Made by a program: the position numbers and the translations under genes | Part shown: piece after piece, positions 36,567 through 46,209 of the stretch | How the letters are laid out: every line of letters begins with the position of its first letter | Position numbering within the stretch: position 1 is the stretch's first letter | NCBI RefSeq assembly: GCF_026016325.1 | Contig: NZ_CP087203.1 | Coordinates: forward strand, 1,364,001 to 1,428,000 | Reading direction: 5' to 3' | Length of the DNA: 64,000 nucleotides | Source: Pseudomonas sp. B21-056 | GTDB lineage: Bacteria; Pseudomonadota; Gammaproteobacteria; Pseudomonadales; Pseudomonadaceae | The notes under the pieces: model-generated | Databases searched by the model: none | The model's input: the letters and a program-made list of their open reading frames with translations, nothing else | What the model was told of the DNA's origin: nothing

Positions 36567-36903
36567 AGTGCTCCACTCATGCTGTTGTAGTTTTTATAGT
36601 CCTGACGCCGTAGCAGCAGAACCGGGTCAGATATCTTGGATATCCCCTCGGAAAATGCCCCCGGCAACTGTACCGGTACAGTGTAGAGCGCCGGTTGTTG
36701 GCAAGGGAAGCTGGCGCTTGGGGGCAAAATCAGAGGGTGTCGCTTTATCGAAAGAAAAAGACAGAATAGCGGCGGGTGGTGTCCGGTCAAATCGGCAATC
36801 CCTGGCTTTGCTGTGCTTTTCAATCGTACTCCAATTACTACCGGGTTTTTCTGCCAGACCACCGACGTTATCATTCGCGCCGATTTCTTTTCCGGACAGT
36901 CCC
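36567..36903. promoter_or_regulatory. Divergent regulatory region between braC and the DUF2288 gene
   Basis: These 337 bases hold no gene. They include a perfect 16-bp palindrome ACTGTACCGGTACAGT (36667-36682), about 100 bases upstream of braC, a possible operator. It resembles but does not fit a LexA box. The rest shows no repeat elements. Confidence 0.55.
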
Positions 36904-37209
36904 ATGAATCAAGAACCTAGCACCCTCTATGCCAAACTGCTTGGAGAAACTGCATCCATCACCTGGAAGGAGCTGGAGCCGTTCTTTGCCAAGGGTGCCC
37001 TGTTATGGGTCGAGCCGGCACTGGATTTGATCGCTGCCGCCGAGGCTGTCGCCCAGGACGAAGGCGATAAAGTCGCCGCCTGGCTGGCCGCCGGGCAGCT
37101 CGCCAAGCTGTCTGAAACGCGGGCGCTGGATTTTCTGGAACGCGATCCCCAGCTCTGGGCGGTGGTGGTTTCGCCGTGGATCATGATCCAGGAAAGAGCG
37201 TCGAATTGA
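36904..37209 (+). CDS. DUF2288 small protein
   Basis: A 101-residue cytoplasmic protein matching DUF2288: LYAKLLGETASITWKELEPFFAKGALLWVEPALDLI is typical. It is probably helical and soluble, with a run of charged and aliphatic residues and no signal peptide. The ATG follows GGACAG. It is divergent from braC. The long upstream reading frame in this phase is antisense to braC and not real. Function is unknown. Confidence 0.82.
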   Translation: MNQEPSTLYAKLLGETASITWKELEPFFAKGALLWVEPALDLIAAAEAVAQDEGDKVAAWLAAGQLAKLSETRALDFLERDPQLWAVVVSPWIMIQERASN

Positions 37210-37239
37210 TCGGTGCACCAAATTGGGTCGTGCTTCGAT

Positions 37240-37375
37240 CGATTAAAAGTGTGTAGCTGAGTAGCGTGATGGCACCCTGCCGTGGTGAAACGCCACAGGC
37301 TAGGGTGACGTATACGTAACGGGAACAGTTCATGGGGCGGCCTACGGGCCGCTCAATTGTTTCTGGATGTTGTTT
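37240..37375 (+). ncRNA. Candidate small RNA with intrinsic terminator
   Basis: This stretch between the DUF2288 gene and the REP pair can fold: stem GCC-GTGG / CCAC-AGGC (about 37279-37300), a self-complementary ACGTATACGT (37310-37319), and a terminator-like hairpin GCGGCC-TACG-GGCCGC (about 37336-37351) followed by a T-rich tract. No open reading frame of note is present. It could also be the 3' UTR of the DUF2288 gene. I do not recognise a known family. Confidence 0.35.
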
Positions 37376-37390
37376 TTTGGTGTTGTTCAG

Positions 37391-37462
37391 ATCGCCATCG
37401 CGAGCAGGCTCGCTCCCACAGGAAGCCGCAATCCATGTGGGAGCGAGCCTGCTCGCGATAAG
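37391..37462. repeat. Type A REP pair, copy A6, tail to tail
   Basis: Two REP units face opposite ways (ATCGCGAGCAGGCTCGCTCC CACAG then CATGTGGGAGCGAGCCTGCT CGCGAT) with only about 15 bases between. This is the shortest spacer of all copies and the reverse unit order to most others. It lies downstream of the tubulin-like gene. Confidence 0.88.
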
Positions 37463-37485
37463 GGTGCCGCAGTCTTAAGCCTGCC

Positions 37486-39663
37486 TCAGTAAGTCTTGCC
37501 AGTATGGTTATTAAGCGAAATAACCTTGGTCTTGCCGATGCGATGACGGTAGATCTCGCGCAGGTACTTGATGGACTTCTTCACACAATCACGGGACAGG
37601 CGGATGTCGTTGATCGAGACGAACTTGTCCTTGTCGTTGATCAGCTCGCGGTATTTCTTCTCGTACATCGGCTTGATCGCGTACCAGTTGGTGTCGAGGA
37701 TCTTCGCCGGATTCTCGAATTCGTTGAGCAACTCATCGATCCGGTCCTCGTCGAAGTCTTCATTGATGATGAAGTCCAGGATCGAGTTGTCCAGGGTGTC
37801 GTCGAAGCGATACGGGGTGCGGGCGAAGCAGCGTTTGATGAAGGCCACGATCAGGGTCAGGAAGTCATCCGACAGGCACGGGCTCTTGGCGATCAGGGTG
37901 GTCAGCGACAGGTTGGCCGAGGCGCCGATCACCAGCGCGTAACGCTTGAGGGTGGTGTTGGGGAACAGGCTGTTGAGGTGGGTCTTGAGCCGGTTCAGGT
38001 CCATGTAGGACAGCTTGTAGTCCTTGGGCAGCGAAACGATCGACACCACCGATGAGCAATTCTTGAAGAAGTGCAGGTCGTGCAGGGCCGCCGCGTCGTA
38101 GCCGGAGTTCTTGTACTGCTCCAGCGACGCCCGGTAGCGCTTGGATTCGATCGGCAACAGGCTGATGCCTTCGATGGCCTGGGTGACCTTGTTGAAGTGC
38201 GGCAGGTCGATGGAGCGGAAGAACAGGTCGTCGATGTTCAGGCGCGGCGGTTCTTTGTCGAACACCTTGAACTTGTCGTTGCTCGGCGCCGGGGTTTCCG
38301 GGACGACGGATTCGGCATAGGCAATCGCCACGGGACCGGCCAGGCTCATGAACAGGTCGTTGGCGTCCAGGCGGATGGTTTCGCCGATGTCGATGCCGGC
38401 GCGACGGAAATAGTTCTGGTCGTAGTCGGTGGTGACCGCCTGGGCCGTCAGGATGTTGAAGATCTGCTGGGAGATGTACTGGTTGGCGTGCTTCTCCATG
38501 GCATTGACGTCGATGTTCTGGATGTTGCCGTCATCGTTCTCTTCGGCGTAGCGCATGATGTCGTTGGAGATCAGCATCATCGCGTTCCAAGGGCGGATAC
38601 GACCCATGACGCTGGCTTCGCTGCTGTCTTCGTTGGCGAAGTTGTACGAGAAATCCCATTCTTCCGACAGGTACTTGCACAGCAGGCGTCCGGCGTTGAT
38701 GTGCAGGGCTTCGGACATTTCGCTGCGGTGATCGGAAATGTTCGGCAGCACGCAGATGCCGCTGGTGAAGATCGGTTCGAAGACGAAGGAATGGCCGCTT
38801 TTGCCGTCGTGCTCGTCCATCGGCTTGGTGTCGAACGTCTTGTTCATGTACGAGTGCTGCTGGGCCAGGCCGAATTCCGAGGCCATGCCCGAACCGGTAC
38901 CGCCGCCGGCGCTGAAGATCGAGAAGTACAGGCGCGACTGGTTGGCCTTGATGCCGCAACTGTCGATCAGGTACGAGTGGATCATTTTCCAGTCGGGGCT
39001 GGAGAACCGTTGTGTGTCCTTGTTCAGGATGATCTTGGCCAGGTACTGGCCCAGGATCGGCGCGTTACCGGCGCCACCGGCATGGACTTCCGACAGGTCC
39101 ATGATTTTCATCTTGCTGTAGTCGCGCAGGAAGCCGGTTTTTTCGCCCTTGCGCGAGAAGCGGATACGTCCGGCGATGTCCTTGTCCAGGTCGCCGAGCA
39201 TCACCAGTGGCTCCACCAGGAACACGGGTTTGGTTGCCTTGCCGGTGCCCAGGCGCAGGTTGTTGCGAATCCACTGTGCAGGACGGTAGCCCTTGTCGCT
39301 GTAGGCCTTGTCTTCGTTATTGAATTCGTTGAGGTAGAACTTGCGGGCGTTGTAGACCAGCTCTGCCACGTCCAGGGCGATGTTGGAGCCGCAACGCCCC
39401 AGGCCGATCAGGCACACCGACGGGAATTCCTGCTGGTCGCGTTCGCTCTCGTCGTCCACCAGATGGGGTGGGCGCGGGAATACGGTATCGCGCAGGCCAT
39501 CGAGGTTGTCGAGGATGCGGTCGGTGTTGGTCTCGGTGAAATACAGATACTGCTGCGTCGCCAGGGGACGCGAGCTGCTCGACGACTTCGGAGCCTCAGG
39601 GCCGTTGGCGGCCGGGCCCAGGGTCAGATCGGATACCGCAGTGGCTGTTTTTTTTGAGGTCAT
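37486..39663 (-). CDS. Tubulin/FtsZ-superfamily GTPase, stand-alone chromosomal gene
   Basis: A 725-residue protein of the tubulin-like (Tubulin_2) group. A disordered Ser/Pro-rich N-terminus (1-80) is followed by a nucleotide loop SVCLIGLGRCGSN (82-94). Next come HAGGAGNAP (194-202) and the tubulin signature SAGGGTGSG (251-259). SND (366-368) and NQYISQQIFNILTA (394-407) match the tubulin segments that hold the guanine base. A weak T7-like NID is at 383-385. The C-terminal 250 residues have no recognised match. It is much longer than FtsZ and encoded alone, with no plasmid partner. GTP-driven polymerisation is an inference. Its job could be cytoskeletal, membrane remodelling or defence. Confidence 0.85.
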   Translation of the reverse strand: MTSKKTATAVSDLTLGPAANGPEAPKSSSSSRPLATQQYLYFTETNTDRILDNLDGLRDTVFPRPPHLVDDESERDQQEFPSVCLIGLGRCGSNIALDVAELVYNARKFYLNEFNNEDKAYSDKGYRPAQWIRNNLRLGTGKATKPVFLVEPLVMLGDLDKDIAGRIRFSRKGEKTGFLRDYSKMKIMDLSEVHAGGAGNAPILGQYLAKIILNKDTQRFSSPDWKMIHSYLIDSCGIKANQSRLYFSIFSAGGGTGSGMASEFGLAQQHSYMNKTFDTKPMDEHDGKSGHSFVFEPIFTSGICVLPNISDHRSEMSEALHINAGRLLCKYLSEEWDFSYNFANEDSSEASVMGRIRPWNAMMLISNDIMRYAEENDDGNIQNIDVNAMEKHANQYISQQIFNILTAQAVTTDYDQNYFRRAGIDIGETIRLDANDLFMSLAGPVAIAYAESVVPETPAPSNDKFKVFDKEPPRLNIDDLFFRSIDLPHFNKVTQAIEGISLLPIESKRYRASLEQYKNSGYDAAALHDLHFFKNCSSVVSIVSLPKDYKLSYMDLNRLKTHLNSLFPNTTLKRYALVIGASANLSLTTLIAKSPCLSDDFLTLIVAFIKRCFARTPYRFDDTLDNSILDFIINEDFDEDRIDELLNEFENPAKILDTNWYAIKPMYEKKYRELINDKDKFVSINDIRLSRDCVKKSIKYLREIYRHRIGKTKVISLNNHTGKTY

Positions 39664-39945
39664 TGTGCGCCGGAACCTGAACTGGTGGGTTGGACGACCG
39701 CTGTCATCGAACCTTCGCGGATGAAAGAAGCTTCATGATGGATCGGCCACCGGGACATGATCTTTAATCAAGAACGGGCAAAATGATGGCAATTGTTACA
39801 GTTTGTTGATCGGCATCAATCAACAGGTCGTGTCCCATGGTCGGGTATCAGCGCTGCGAATGATTGGAGACAGCCCTCGCACTGCTGTCTAGATTGCAGA
39901 TTCCGGGCTCGGATGCCTCGCCCATAACAATAAAGAGACGGAATC
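39664..39945. promoter_or_regulatory. Divergent region between tubulin-like gene and MFS gene
   Basis: These 282 bases have no gene. They contain an imperfect dyad TGTTGAT-CGGC-ATCAATCAACA (39812-39834), a possible operator between the two divergent promoters. No repeat element is present. Confidence 0.4.
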
Positions 39946-41295
39946 ATGCAGAACTCGACCCAAGCGGCGAATGCCTGGCGCATTCTGTTCCTGTTGTTTC
40001 TGGCCAACCTGTTCAATTTCTTCGACCGCACCATCCCGGCGATCATCATCGAGCCGATCCGCATGGAATGGAGCCTCAGCGACTTCCAGATCGGCATCAT
40101 CGGCACCGCGTTCACCATCGTCTACGCCATTGCCGGCCTGCCCTTGGGGCGCATGGCCGATACCGGTTCGCGCAGCAAGTTGATGGGCTGGGGCTTGGCG
40201 GCCTGGAGCGGGCTGACGGCAGTCAATGGCCTGGTGGGCAGCTTCTGGGCGTTCCTGCTGGTGCGCATGGGCATCGGCATCGGCGAAGCCAGTTACGCGC
40301 CGGCTGCCAACTCACTGATCGGCGATCTGTTCCCGGCCCATCGACGGGCGCGGGCCATGGGCATCTTCATGCTGGGCCTGCCGATCGGGTTACTGCTGGC
40401 ATTCTTCACCATCGGGGCGATGGTCAAGGCCTTCGACAGCTGGCGCGCGCCATTCTTTATTGCGGCGGTGCCGGGGCTGGTGCTGGCGGTCTTCATGTTC
40501 TTTATCAAGGAGCCCAAGCGCGGTGCGGCGGAAACCGTGCCGGTGTCCCAGGAAAAAATCGACCGGCCGATCCGCCGGGTGCTGGCGATTCCCACTTTCC
40601 TGTGGCTGGTGCTGGCGGGGCTGTGTTTCAACTTCGCCACCTATGCCTGCAACTCGTTCCTGGTGCCGATGCTGCAGCGTTACTTCCTGATGCCGTTGCA
40701 CGAAGCGGCTGTGGCCACCGGGATCATGGTGGGCGTGACCGGGTTGTTCGGATTGACCCTGGGCGGCTGGATCGCCGACAAGATTCATCAGCGGGTGCCC
40801 AATGGCCGTCTGCTGTTCGCCGGGTTCAGCCTGGTGGTTTCCACGCTGACGACGGCTTGGGCGCTGCATGCCGGGCGGATTGAAATCGGCGTGTTCGTCG
40901 CGGTGTTCAGCGTCGGTTGGCTGTTTGCCTATACCTTTTATACCTGTGTCTACACGGCGATCCAGGACGTTGTGGAGCCGCGTCTGCGGGCGACGGCGAT
41001 GGCGTTGTTTTTTGCCGGGTTGTACCTGCTCGGCGGTGGCCTGGGGCCGGTGGTGGTCGGCGGCCTGTCGGATTACTTCGCCCGCACGGCCATGGCCGCT
41101 GCCGGCGCTCCGCAGATGACCGAGGCGTTCAAGGCCATCGGCTTGCACGACGCGATGTACCTGATTCCGGTGGCGCTGTTCATGACCATGGTGTTCCTGT
41201 TCCTGGCCTCGCGCTGTTTCGCCCGGGATGCCAAGCGGATGAAGGAGGGGATGAGCGCGCAGGTGGAGCCGGGGATTGTGGTGGCGACGGCTTGA
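39946..41295 (+). CDS. MFS transporter, spinster-like
   Basis: A 449-residue inner-membrane transporter with twelve predicted spans. The family shows in NLFNFFDRTIPAIIIEPIRMEWSLSD, the loop motif GRMADTGSRSK and RMGIGIGEASYAPAANSLIGDLFP, typical of spinster-type MFS proteins. Substrates in bacteria are varied (lipids, organic acids, sugars). AAAGAGACGG precedes the ATG. There are no neighbouring catabolic genes to suggest a substrate. A type C repeat follows. Confidence 0.87.
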   Translation: MQNSTQAANAWRILFLLFLANLFNFFDRTIPAIIIEPIRMEWSLSDFQIGIIGTAFTIVYAIAGLPLGRMADTGSRSKLMGWGLAAWSGLTAVNGLVGSFWAFLLVRMGIGIGEASYAPAANSLIGDLFPAHRRARAMGIFMLGLPIGLLLAFFTIGAMVKAFDSWRAPFFIAAVPGLVLAVFMFFIKEPKRGAAETVPVSQEKIDRPIRRVLAIPTFLWLVLAGLCFNFATYACNSFLVPMLQRYFLMPLHEAAVATGIMVGVTGLFGLTLGGWIADKIHQRVPNGRLLFAGFSLVVSTLTTAWALHAGRIEIGVFVAVFSVGWLFAYTFYTCVYTAIQDVVEPRLRATAMALFFAGLYLLGGGLGPVVVGGLSDYFARTAMAAAGAPQMTEAFKAIGLHDAMYLIPVALFMTMVFLFLASRCFARDAKRMKEGMSAQVEPGIVVATA

Positions 41296-41321
41296 GTGCG
41301 CCAACCTGGCAAAGAAGCTTT

Positions 41322-41449
41322 TTGTGGCGAGGGGATTTATCCCCGCTGGGGTGCGAAGCGCCCCCAAGTCTGTCTGCCACTACGTGATATCAGATAGACC
41401 TCAAGGGGGCTGCTGCGCAGCCCAGCGGGGATAAATCCCCTCGCCACAG
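41322..41449. repeat. Type C interspersed inverted repeat, copy C2
   Basis: The ends TTGTGGCGAGGGGATTTATC CCCGCTGGG and CCCAGCGGGGATAAATCCCC TCGCCACA pair over about 28 bases. Inner GC-rich arms (GTGCGAAGCGCCCCC / GGGGGCTGCTGCGC) partly pair. It is placed between convergent MFS genes. Confidence 0.87.
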
Positions 41450-41501
41450 TTTTTGTATTTCAACTCTGGGTTTTGTATTTCATTCAGGGTTATGTGTTTC
41501 A
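41450..41501. repeat. Three tandem ~19-base units next to repeat C2
   Basis: Units TTTTGTATTTCAACTCTGGG, TTTTGTATTTCATTCAGGG and TTATGTGTTTCAAGG are successive imperfect copies of one 19-20 base sequence, just downstream of repeat C2 and before the MFS stop. Confidence 0.6.
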
Positions 41502-41507
41502 AGGCAA

Positions 41508-43043
41508 CTACTGAACCTGCTCCTCCCGCCCACGCAACAATCGATTCGGCATCGCCACCGCCGCCGCCAACCCCAGCAGCGACACCGCCGCGCTGATCAG
41601 CAGCAGATGCCGGAACGTCGTCTGCAACCCCAGGCGCAAGGCGTCCTGTGCCTCGCCCGGCGCAGCGTTCAAGCCGTCCAGCAATACGTTGCCGGAATGG
41701 CCTTCGCCGATCAGCGACGCGCTGGCGAGTTGGGCGAAACCTGAGTCCTGCAGCAAGGCCAGCAGCAACGCCGACATCAGCGCCACGCCCACCGCGCCGC
41801 CGAGGGAGCGGAACAGGTTGGTGGTGCTGGTGGCGACGCCAATGTCCCGTTGTTGCACCGAGTTCTGCGAACCCACCAGTGAGGTGGGGAACTGCATGCC
41901 GGAGGCGATGCCGCCGAGCAGCATGAACAGGCTGCTGAGCCAGAACGCGTCGGGCGTTGTGCAGGCCATGCCGAGGATGGCGAAGGGAAGCAGCAGGGCG
42001 CCGCTGAGGATCATCGGTTTGTAGCGACCCGTGACCGAGGTGCGACGCCCGGCGAAATACGCGCCGATGGGCAAACCCATTGCCAGCGGCAACAGATGCA
42101 GCGCCGCGCTGTCAGCGCCGGCACCGGTCACGCTCTGAAAGCGCAACGGCATCAGCACCGTCAGGGAAATCGCTTGGAAACTGGTGAAAAAGACTGTGCA
42201 CCAACACAACACCGCACTGCGGTTGACGAACAGGTGCATCGGCAGCAAGGGCTCCCGGGCGCGGCGTTCGTGCCAGACGAACACGCCCAGCGTCACCACG
42301 GCGCAACCCAGCAGTCCTAATACGCCACGGCTGTGCCAGGCCTGCCCCTGGCCGACCTGGGTGATGCCCAGCAGCAAGGCCGTCAGGCCGATGATCAGCA
42401 ACACGGTGCCCAGGTAGTCGATGATCGGCGTGCGTTGCGGCACCGACAGCCCGACCAGGGTGCGACGGGCCACCAGCCAGGCACCCAGGCCCAACGGCAG
42501 GTTGATCCAGAACACCCAGCGCCACGACAGGTATTCGGTCATGTAGCCGCCCAGCACCGGCCCGGCCACGCTGGCCACCGCGTACATGCTGCTGAAGTAG
42601 CCCTGATAACGGCCACGCTCGCGGGGTGGCACGATGTCGCCGATGATTGCCTGGCTCACGGAAATCATCCCGCCGGCACCGATGCCCTGGATAATCCGCG
42701 CCAGCACCAGCTGTTCCATGCTTTGGGCCAGGCCGCAGAACAACGAGGCCAGGGTGAACAGCCCCATGCCGAACAGCATCAACGGCCTACGACCGTAGAG
42801 ATCGCCCAACTTGCCGTAGATCGGCACGGCCACGGTCATGGCGACCATGTAGCCGGAAATCACCCAGGCCAACAGGCTGATGTCCTTGAACTGGGCGGAG
42901 ATGGCCGGCATCGAGACGGCAACGATGGTCTGGTCCAGCGCACCGAGGAAAATCGCCAGCATCAGGGCCACCAGTACGCTGCGGATGGCGGGCTGCTGGA
43001 CGTTGAGCGTATTGAGCTGAGTCACGGTAGAACCTGCGGGCAT
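41508..43043 (-). CDS. DHA2-family multidrug/aromatic efflux MFS transporter
   Basis: An inner-membrane exporter of 511 residues with fourteen predicted spans (EmrB/QacA type). The motif A loop is GKLGDLYGRRPLM, LDQTIVAVSMPAISAQF is motif D1, and motif C GPVLGGYMTE marks an exporter. I set the start at ATG 43043; a GTG at 43025 with CAGGT upstream is an alternative (505 residues). It lies 52 bases after pobA in the same direction, so it may export aromatic acids or be co-regulated with pobA. The start choice is the weak part of this call. Confidence 0.86.
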   Translation of the reverse strand: MPAGSTVTQLNTLNVQQPAIRSVLVALMLAIFLGALDQTIVAVSMPAISAQFKDISLLAWVISGYMVAMTVAVPIYGKLGDLYGRRPLMLFGMGLFTLASLFCGLAQSMEQLVLARIIQGIGAGGMISVSQAIIGDIVPPRERGRYQGYFSSMYAVASVAGPVLGGYMTEYLSWRWVFWINLPLGLGAWLVARRTLVGLSVPQRTPIIDYLGTVLLIIGLTALLLGITQVGQGQAWHSRGVLGLLGCAVVTLGVFVWHERRAREPLLPMHLFVNRSAVLCWCTVFFTSFQAISLTVLMPLRFQSVTGAGADSAALHLLPLAMGLPIGAYFAGRRTSVTGRYKPMILSGALLLPFAILGMACTTPDAFWLSSLFMLLGGIASGMQFPTSLVGSQNSVQQRDIGVATSTTNLFRSLGGAVGVALMSALLLALLQDSGFAQLASASLIGEGHSGNVLLDGLNAAPGEAQDALRLGLQTTFRHLLLISAAVSLLGLAAAVAMPNRLLRGREEQVQ

Positions 43044-43095
43044 CACGCTATAGACGCGAGTGGAGATGGAGCCCGCAGTGTAAGTCGGTAGTTGG

Positions 43096-44459
<1,364 letters not shown>

Positions 44460-45353
44460 ATGAAAAAACCTGACCTGCCTTCGATTCCGGTGTTCAAGCT
44501 CTACGGCGAAAGCCAGGAATGGCCGACGCCGGACCTGCTGCACTGTGAAACCATCTCCAAGCGCAGTCGCGAGCATCAGTGGGAAATCAAACCCCATCGG
44601 CATGCCGACCTCTGTCAGTTGCTGTTCGTTTTCAAGGGCCAGGCGGAGCTGGAAATCGAAGGCCTGCGTACCCGGCTCGATGTGCCGGCGGTGCAGATCC
44701 TGCCGCCGCTGTCGGTCCACGGGTTTCGTTTTTCCGAAGACGTGGAAGGTTACGTGGTGACCCTGGCGGCGCCGCTGGTGACACACCTGCAAGGGCAGCT
44801 CGGCCATTCGGTGAACATCCTGGCCCAGGCCGAGAGCTACCCGGCCGGTGAAAATGCCGACTACCTCAACAGCCTGTTCAGCGCCTTGCAGAGTGAGTAC
44901 ATGGGGCATCAACCGGCCCGGGAAATGCTCATGCATGCGCTGGTCAATGTGATCATGGTCTGGGTCAGCCGCCAGGTCATGCAGCGACGCACCCAGACCC
45001 AACGCCCACAGCGGGCCCGGGAATACCTCAACGGGTTCATTCAACTGGTGGAAGAGACCTATCGCCAGCACGTCAAGGTGGAAGACCTGGCCCACCGCCT
45101 GGGCATTTCCGTGTCACACCTCAACGGCACCTGTCGCGAGCTGGCCGGGCAGCCGGCGTTGCAGATCATGCATGAGCGTCAATTGCTGGAGGCCAAGCGG
45201 CTGTTGACCTACACCGGCATGACCATCTACGAGATTTCCGAGATGCTCGGGTTTTCCGACCCGACCAATTTCACCCGTCTTTTCCGCCGCCGCGTCGGCA
45301 TCTCGCCCAAGGCCTTCCGGGACCGGCTCAAGACCGATCAGCCGGACGACTGA
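44460..45353 (+). CDS. pobR: AraC-family regulator, probable activator of pobA
   Basis: A 297-residue regulator. The N-terminal cupin-like effector domain (PHRHADLCQLLFVFKGQAEL EIEG) is followed by two helix-turn-helix motifs at the C-terminus: VEDLAHRLGISVSHLNGTCRELAG and IYEISEMLGFSDPTNFTRLFRRRVGISPKAFR. Its divergent position next to pobA fits the AraC-type pob regulators of P. fluorescens and P. putida, which respond to 4-hydroxybenzoate. There is no strong ribosome site in front of the ATG. Confidence 0.9.
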   Translation: MKKPDLPSIPVFKLYGESQEWPTPDLLHCETISKRSREHQWEIKPHRHADLCQLLFVFKGQAELEIEGLRTRLDVPAVQILPPLSVHGFRFSEDVEGYVVTLAAPLVTHLQGQLGHSVNILAQAESYPAGENADYLNSLFSALQSEYMGHQPAREMLMHALVNVIMVWVSRQVMQRRTQTQRPQRAREYLNGFIQLVEETYRQHVKVEDLAHRLGISVSHLNGTCRELAGQPALQIMHERQLLEAKRLLTYTGMTIYEISEMLGFSDPTNFTRLFRRRVGISPKAFRDRLKTDQPDD

Positions 45354-45360
45354 GCGCACT

Positions 45361-45537
45361 TCAGCGCAGGGCGTTCAGGGTCGCGTTGTGTGGGATACAG
45401 CGTTCGAAATTGCAACTGGCGTATTCACGGGGCAGTTGCCTGGCCTGCTCGACCCGGTAGGCCGCCGTGCCATACAGCGCAAGCGTGGCGGCGCAGGTCA
45501 CGAAGATGGCGAGGCGTCTTTTTGTTCTGATGTTCAT
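45361..45537 (-). CDS. Small membrane protein of unknown function
   Basis: A 58-residue product with one N-terminal hydrophobic segment (LAIFVTCAATLALYGTAAY) and a short tail with two Cys (YASCNFERCIPHN). AGAGG lies 8 bases before the ATG, so translation is plausible. It is convergent with the regulator gene. No family was recognised. Confidence 0.55.
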   Translation of the reverse strand: MNIRTKRRLAIFVTCAATLALYGTAAYRVEQARQLPREYASCNFERCIPHNATLNALR

Positions 45538-45650
45538 GGCGATGACCTCTGAACGAATACCCTGGGGTACTGTTTTCAGCATAGGTCAGCGGGGGGGAGT
45601 TGCCAGTGGGCGGGTGGGGCAGTTAACCCGGTATTCAGAACACTGATATC

Positions 45651-45747
45651 CCTGTGGGAGCGAGCCTGCTCGCGATAGCGGTAGATCCGTCAACATCCCT
45701 ATTGACTGACACGCCGCTATCGCGAGCAGGCTCGCTCCCACAAGGGG
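45651..45747. repeat. Type A REP pair, copy A7
   Basis: Intact inverted units with a spacer GGTAGATCCGTCAACATCCC then TATTGACTGACACG. The spacer is nearly the same as that of copy A8 at 48021, so the two were copied as whole units. Confidence 0.9.
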
Positions 45748-45771
45748 AACAGGGTTGTCTGCAGGGGCGGT

Positions 45772-46131
45772 TTACGCCAGATGCTCAGGCTTCACCGGGT
45801 CACCCGGTTTCACATCCAGTTGCTTGCGCACGTCTTCGAACATTTCGTCGTACTGCGTGTGCATCGAGTCGATGCTGGCGCTCTTTGGCATGCCGTACTT
45901 CTGCGCGATGCGCGTGGCGTGCCGGGCAAAGTCGAAGGCCAGGTCCTTGGGCAGGAAAAAGGTCTCATCCACGTTCTTGTCTTCCACCGTGCCATGCAAC
46001 CGGAACGACATGCCCGTGCCCTCCTTGGGATCCTGGGCCACTTCATAGTCGATGCGGAGGTTGCAGTTGAAATCATCCTTGTTCAGCGCATGACGCTCCA
46101 TGTGCAGGTGACCGGGTTGGAACATGGCCAT
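45772..46131 (-). CDS. DUF5064-family protein
   Basis: A 119-residue soluble protein. The sequence (MAMFQPGHLHMERHALNKDDFNCNLRIDYEV) matches the pseudomonad DUF5064 family. It has a central beta region and a helical C-terminus rich in charged residues. AAGGAG is 7 bases before the ATG. Function is unknown. Confidence 0.78.
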   Translation of the reverse strand: MAMFQPGHLHMERHALNKDDFNCNLRIDYEVAQDPKEGTGMSFRLHGTVEDKNVDETFFLPKDLAFDFARHATRIAQKYGMPKSASIDSMHTQYDEMFEDVRKQLDVKPGDPVKPEHLA

Positions 46132-46209
46132 GGCGACTCTCCTTCGTAGGTATGCAAAGGCAGACCTGCTATCTGCCTGACAAGTTTCCTGTTTCGGTGG
46201 TGAGTGATG

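Noticed and set aside
36667..36682. LexA (SOS) box in front of braC
   Set aside because: The palindrome has CTGT-N6-ACAG, not the CTGT-N8-ACAG of LexA, and braC is not an SOS gene.
36223..36903. N-terminal extension of the DUF2288 protein
   Set aside because: This part is antisense to braC and lacks DUF2288 character, and the family starts at MNQEPSTLYAKLL.
38071..39657. 528-codon open frame on the plus strand opposite the tubulin-like gene
   Set aside because: It is the shadow of the tubulin-like gene: Val/Asp/Gln-rich, no recognisable domain, while the minus-strand frame has clear GTPase motifs.
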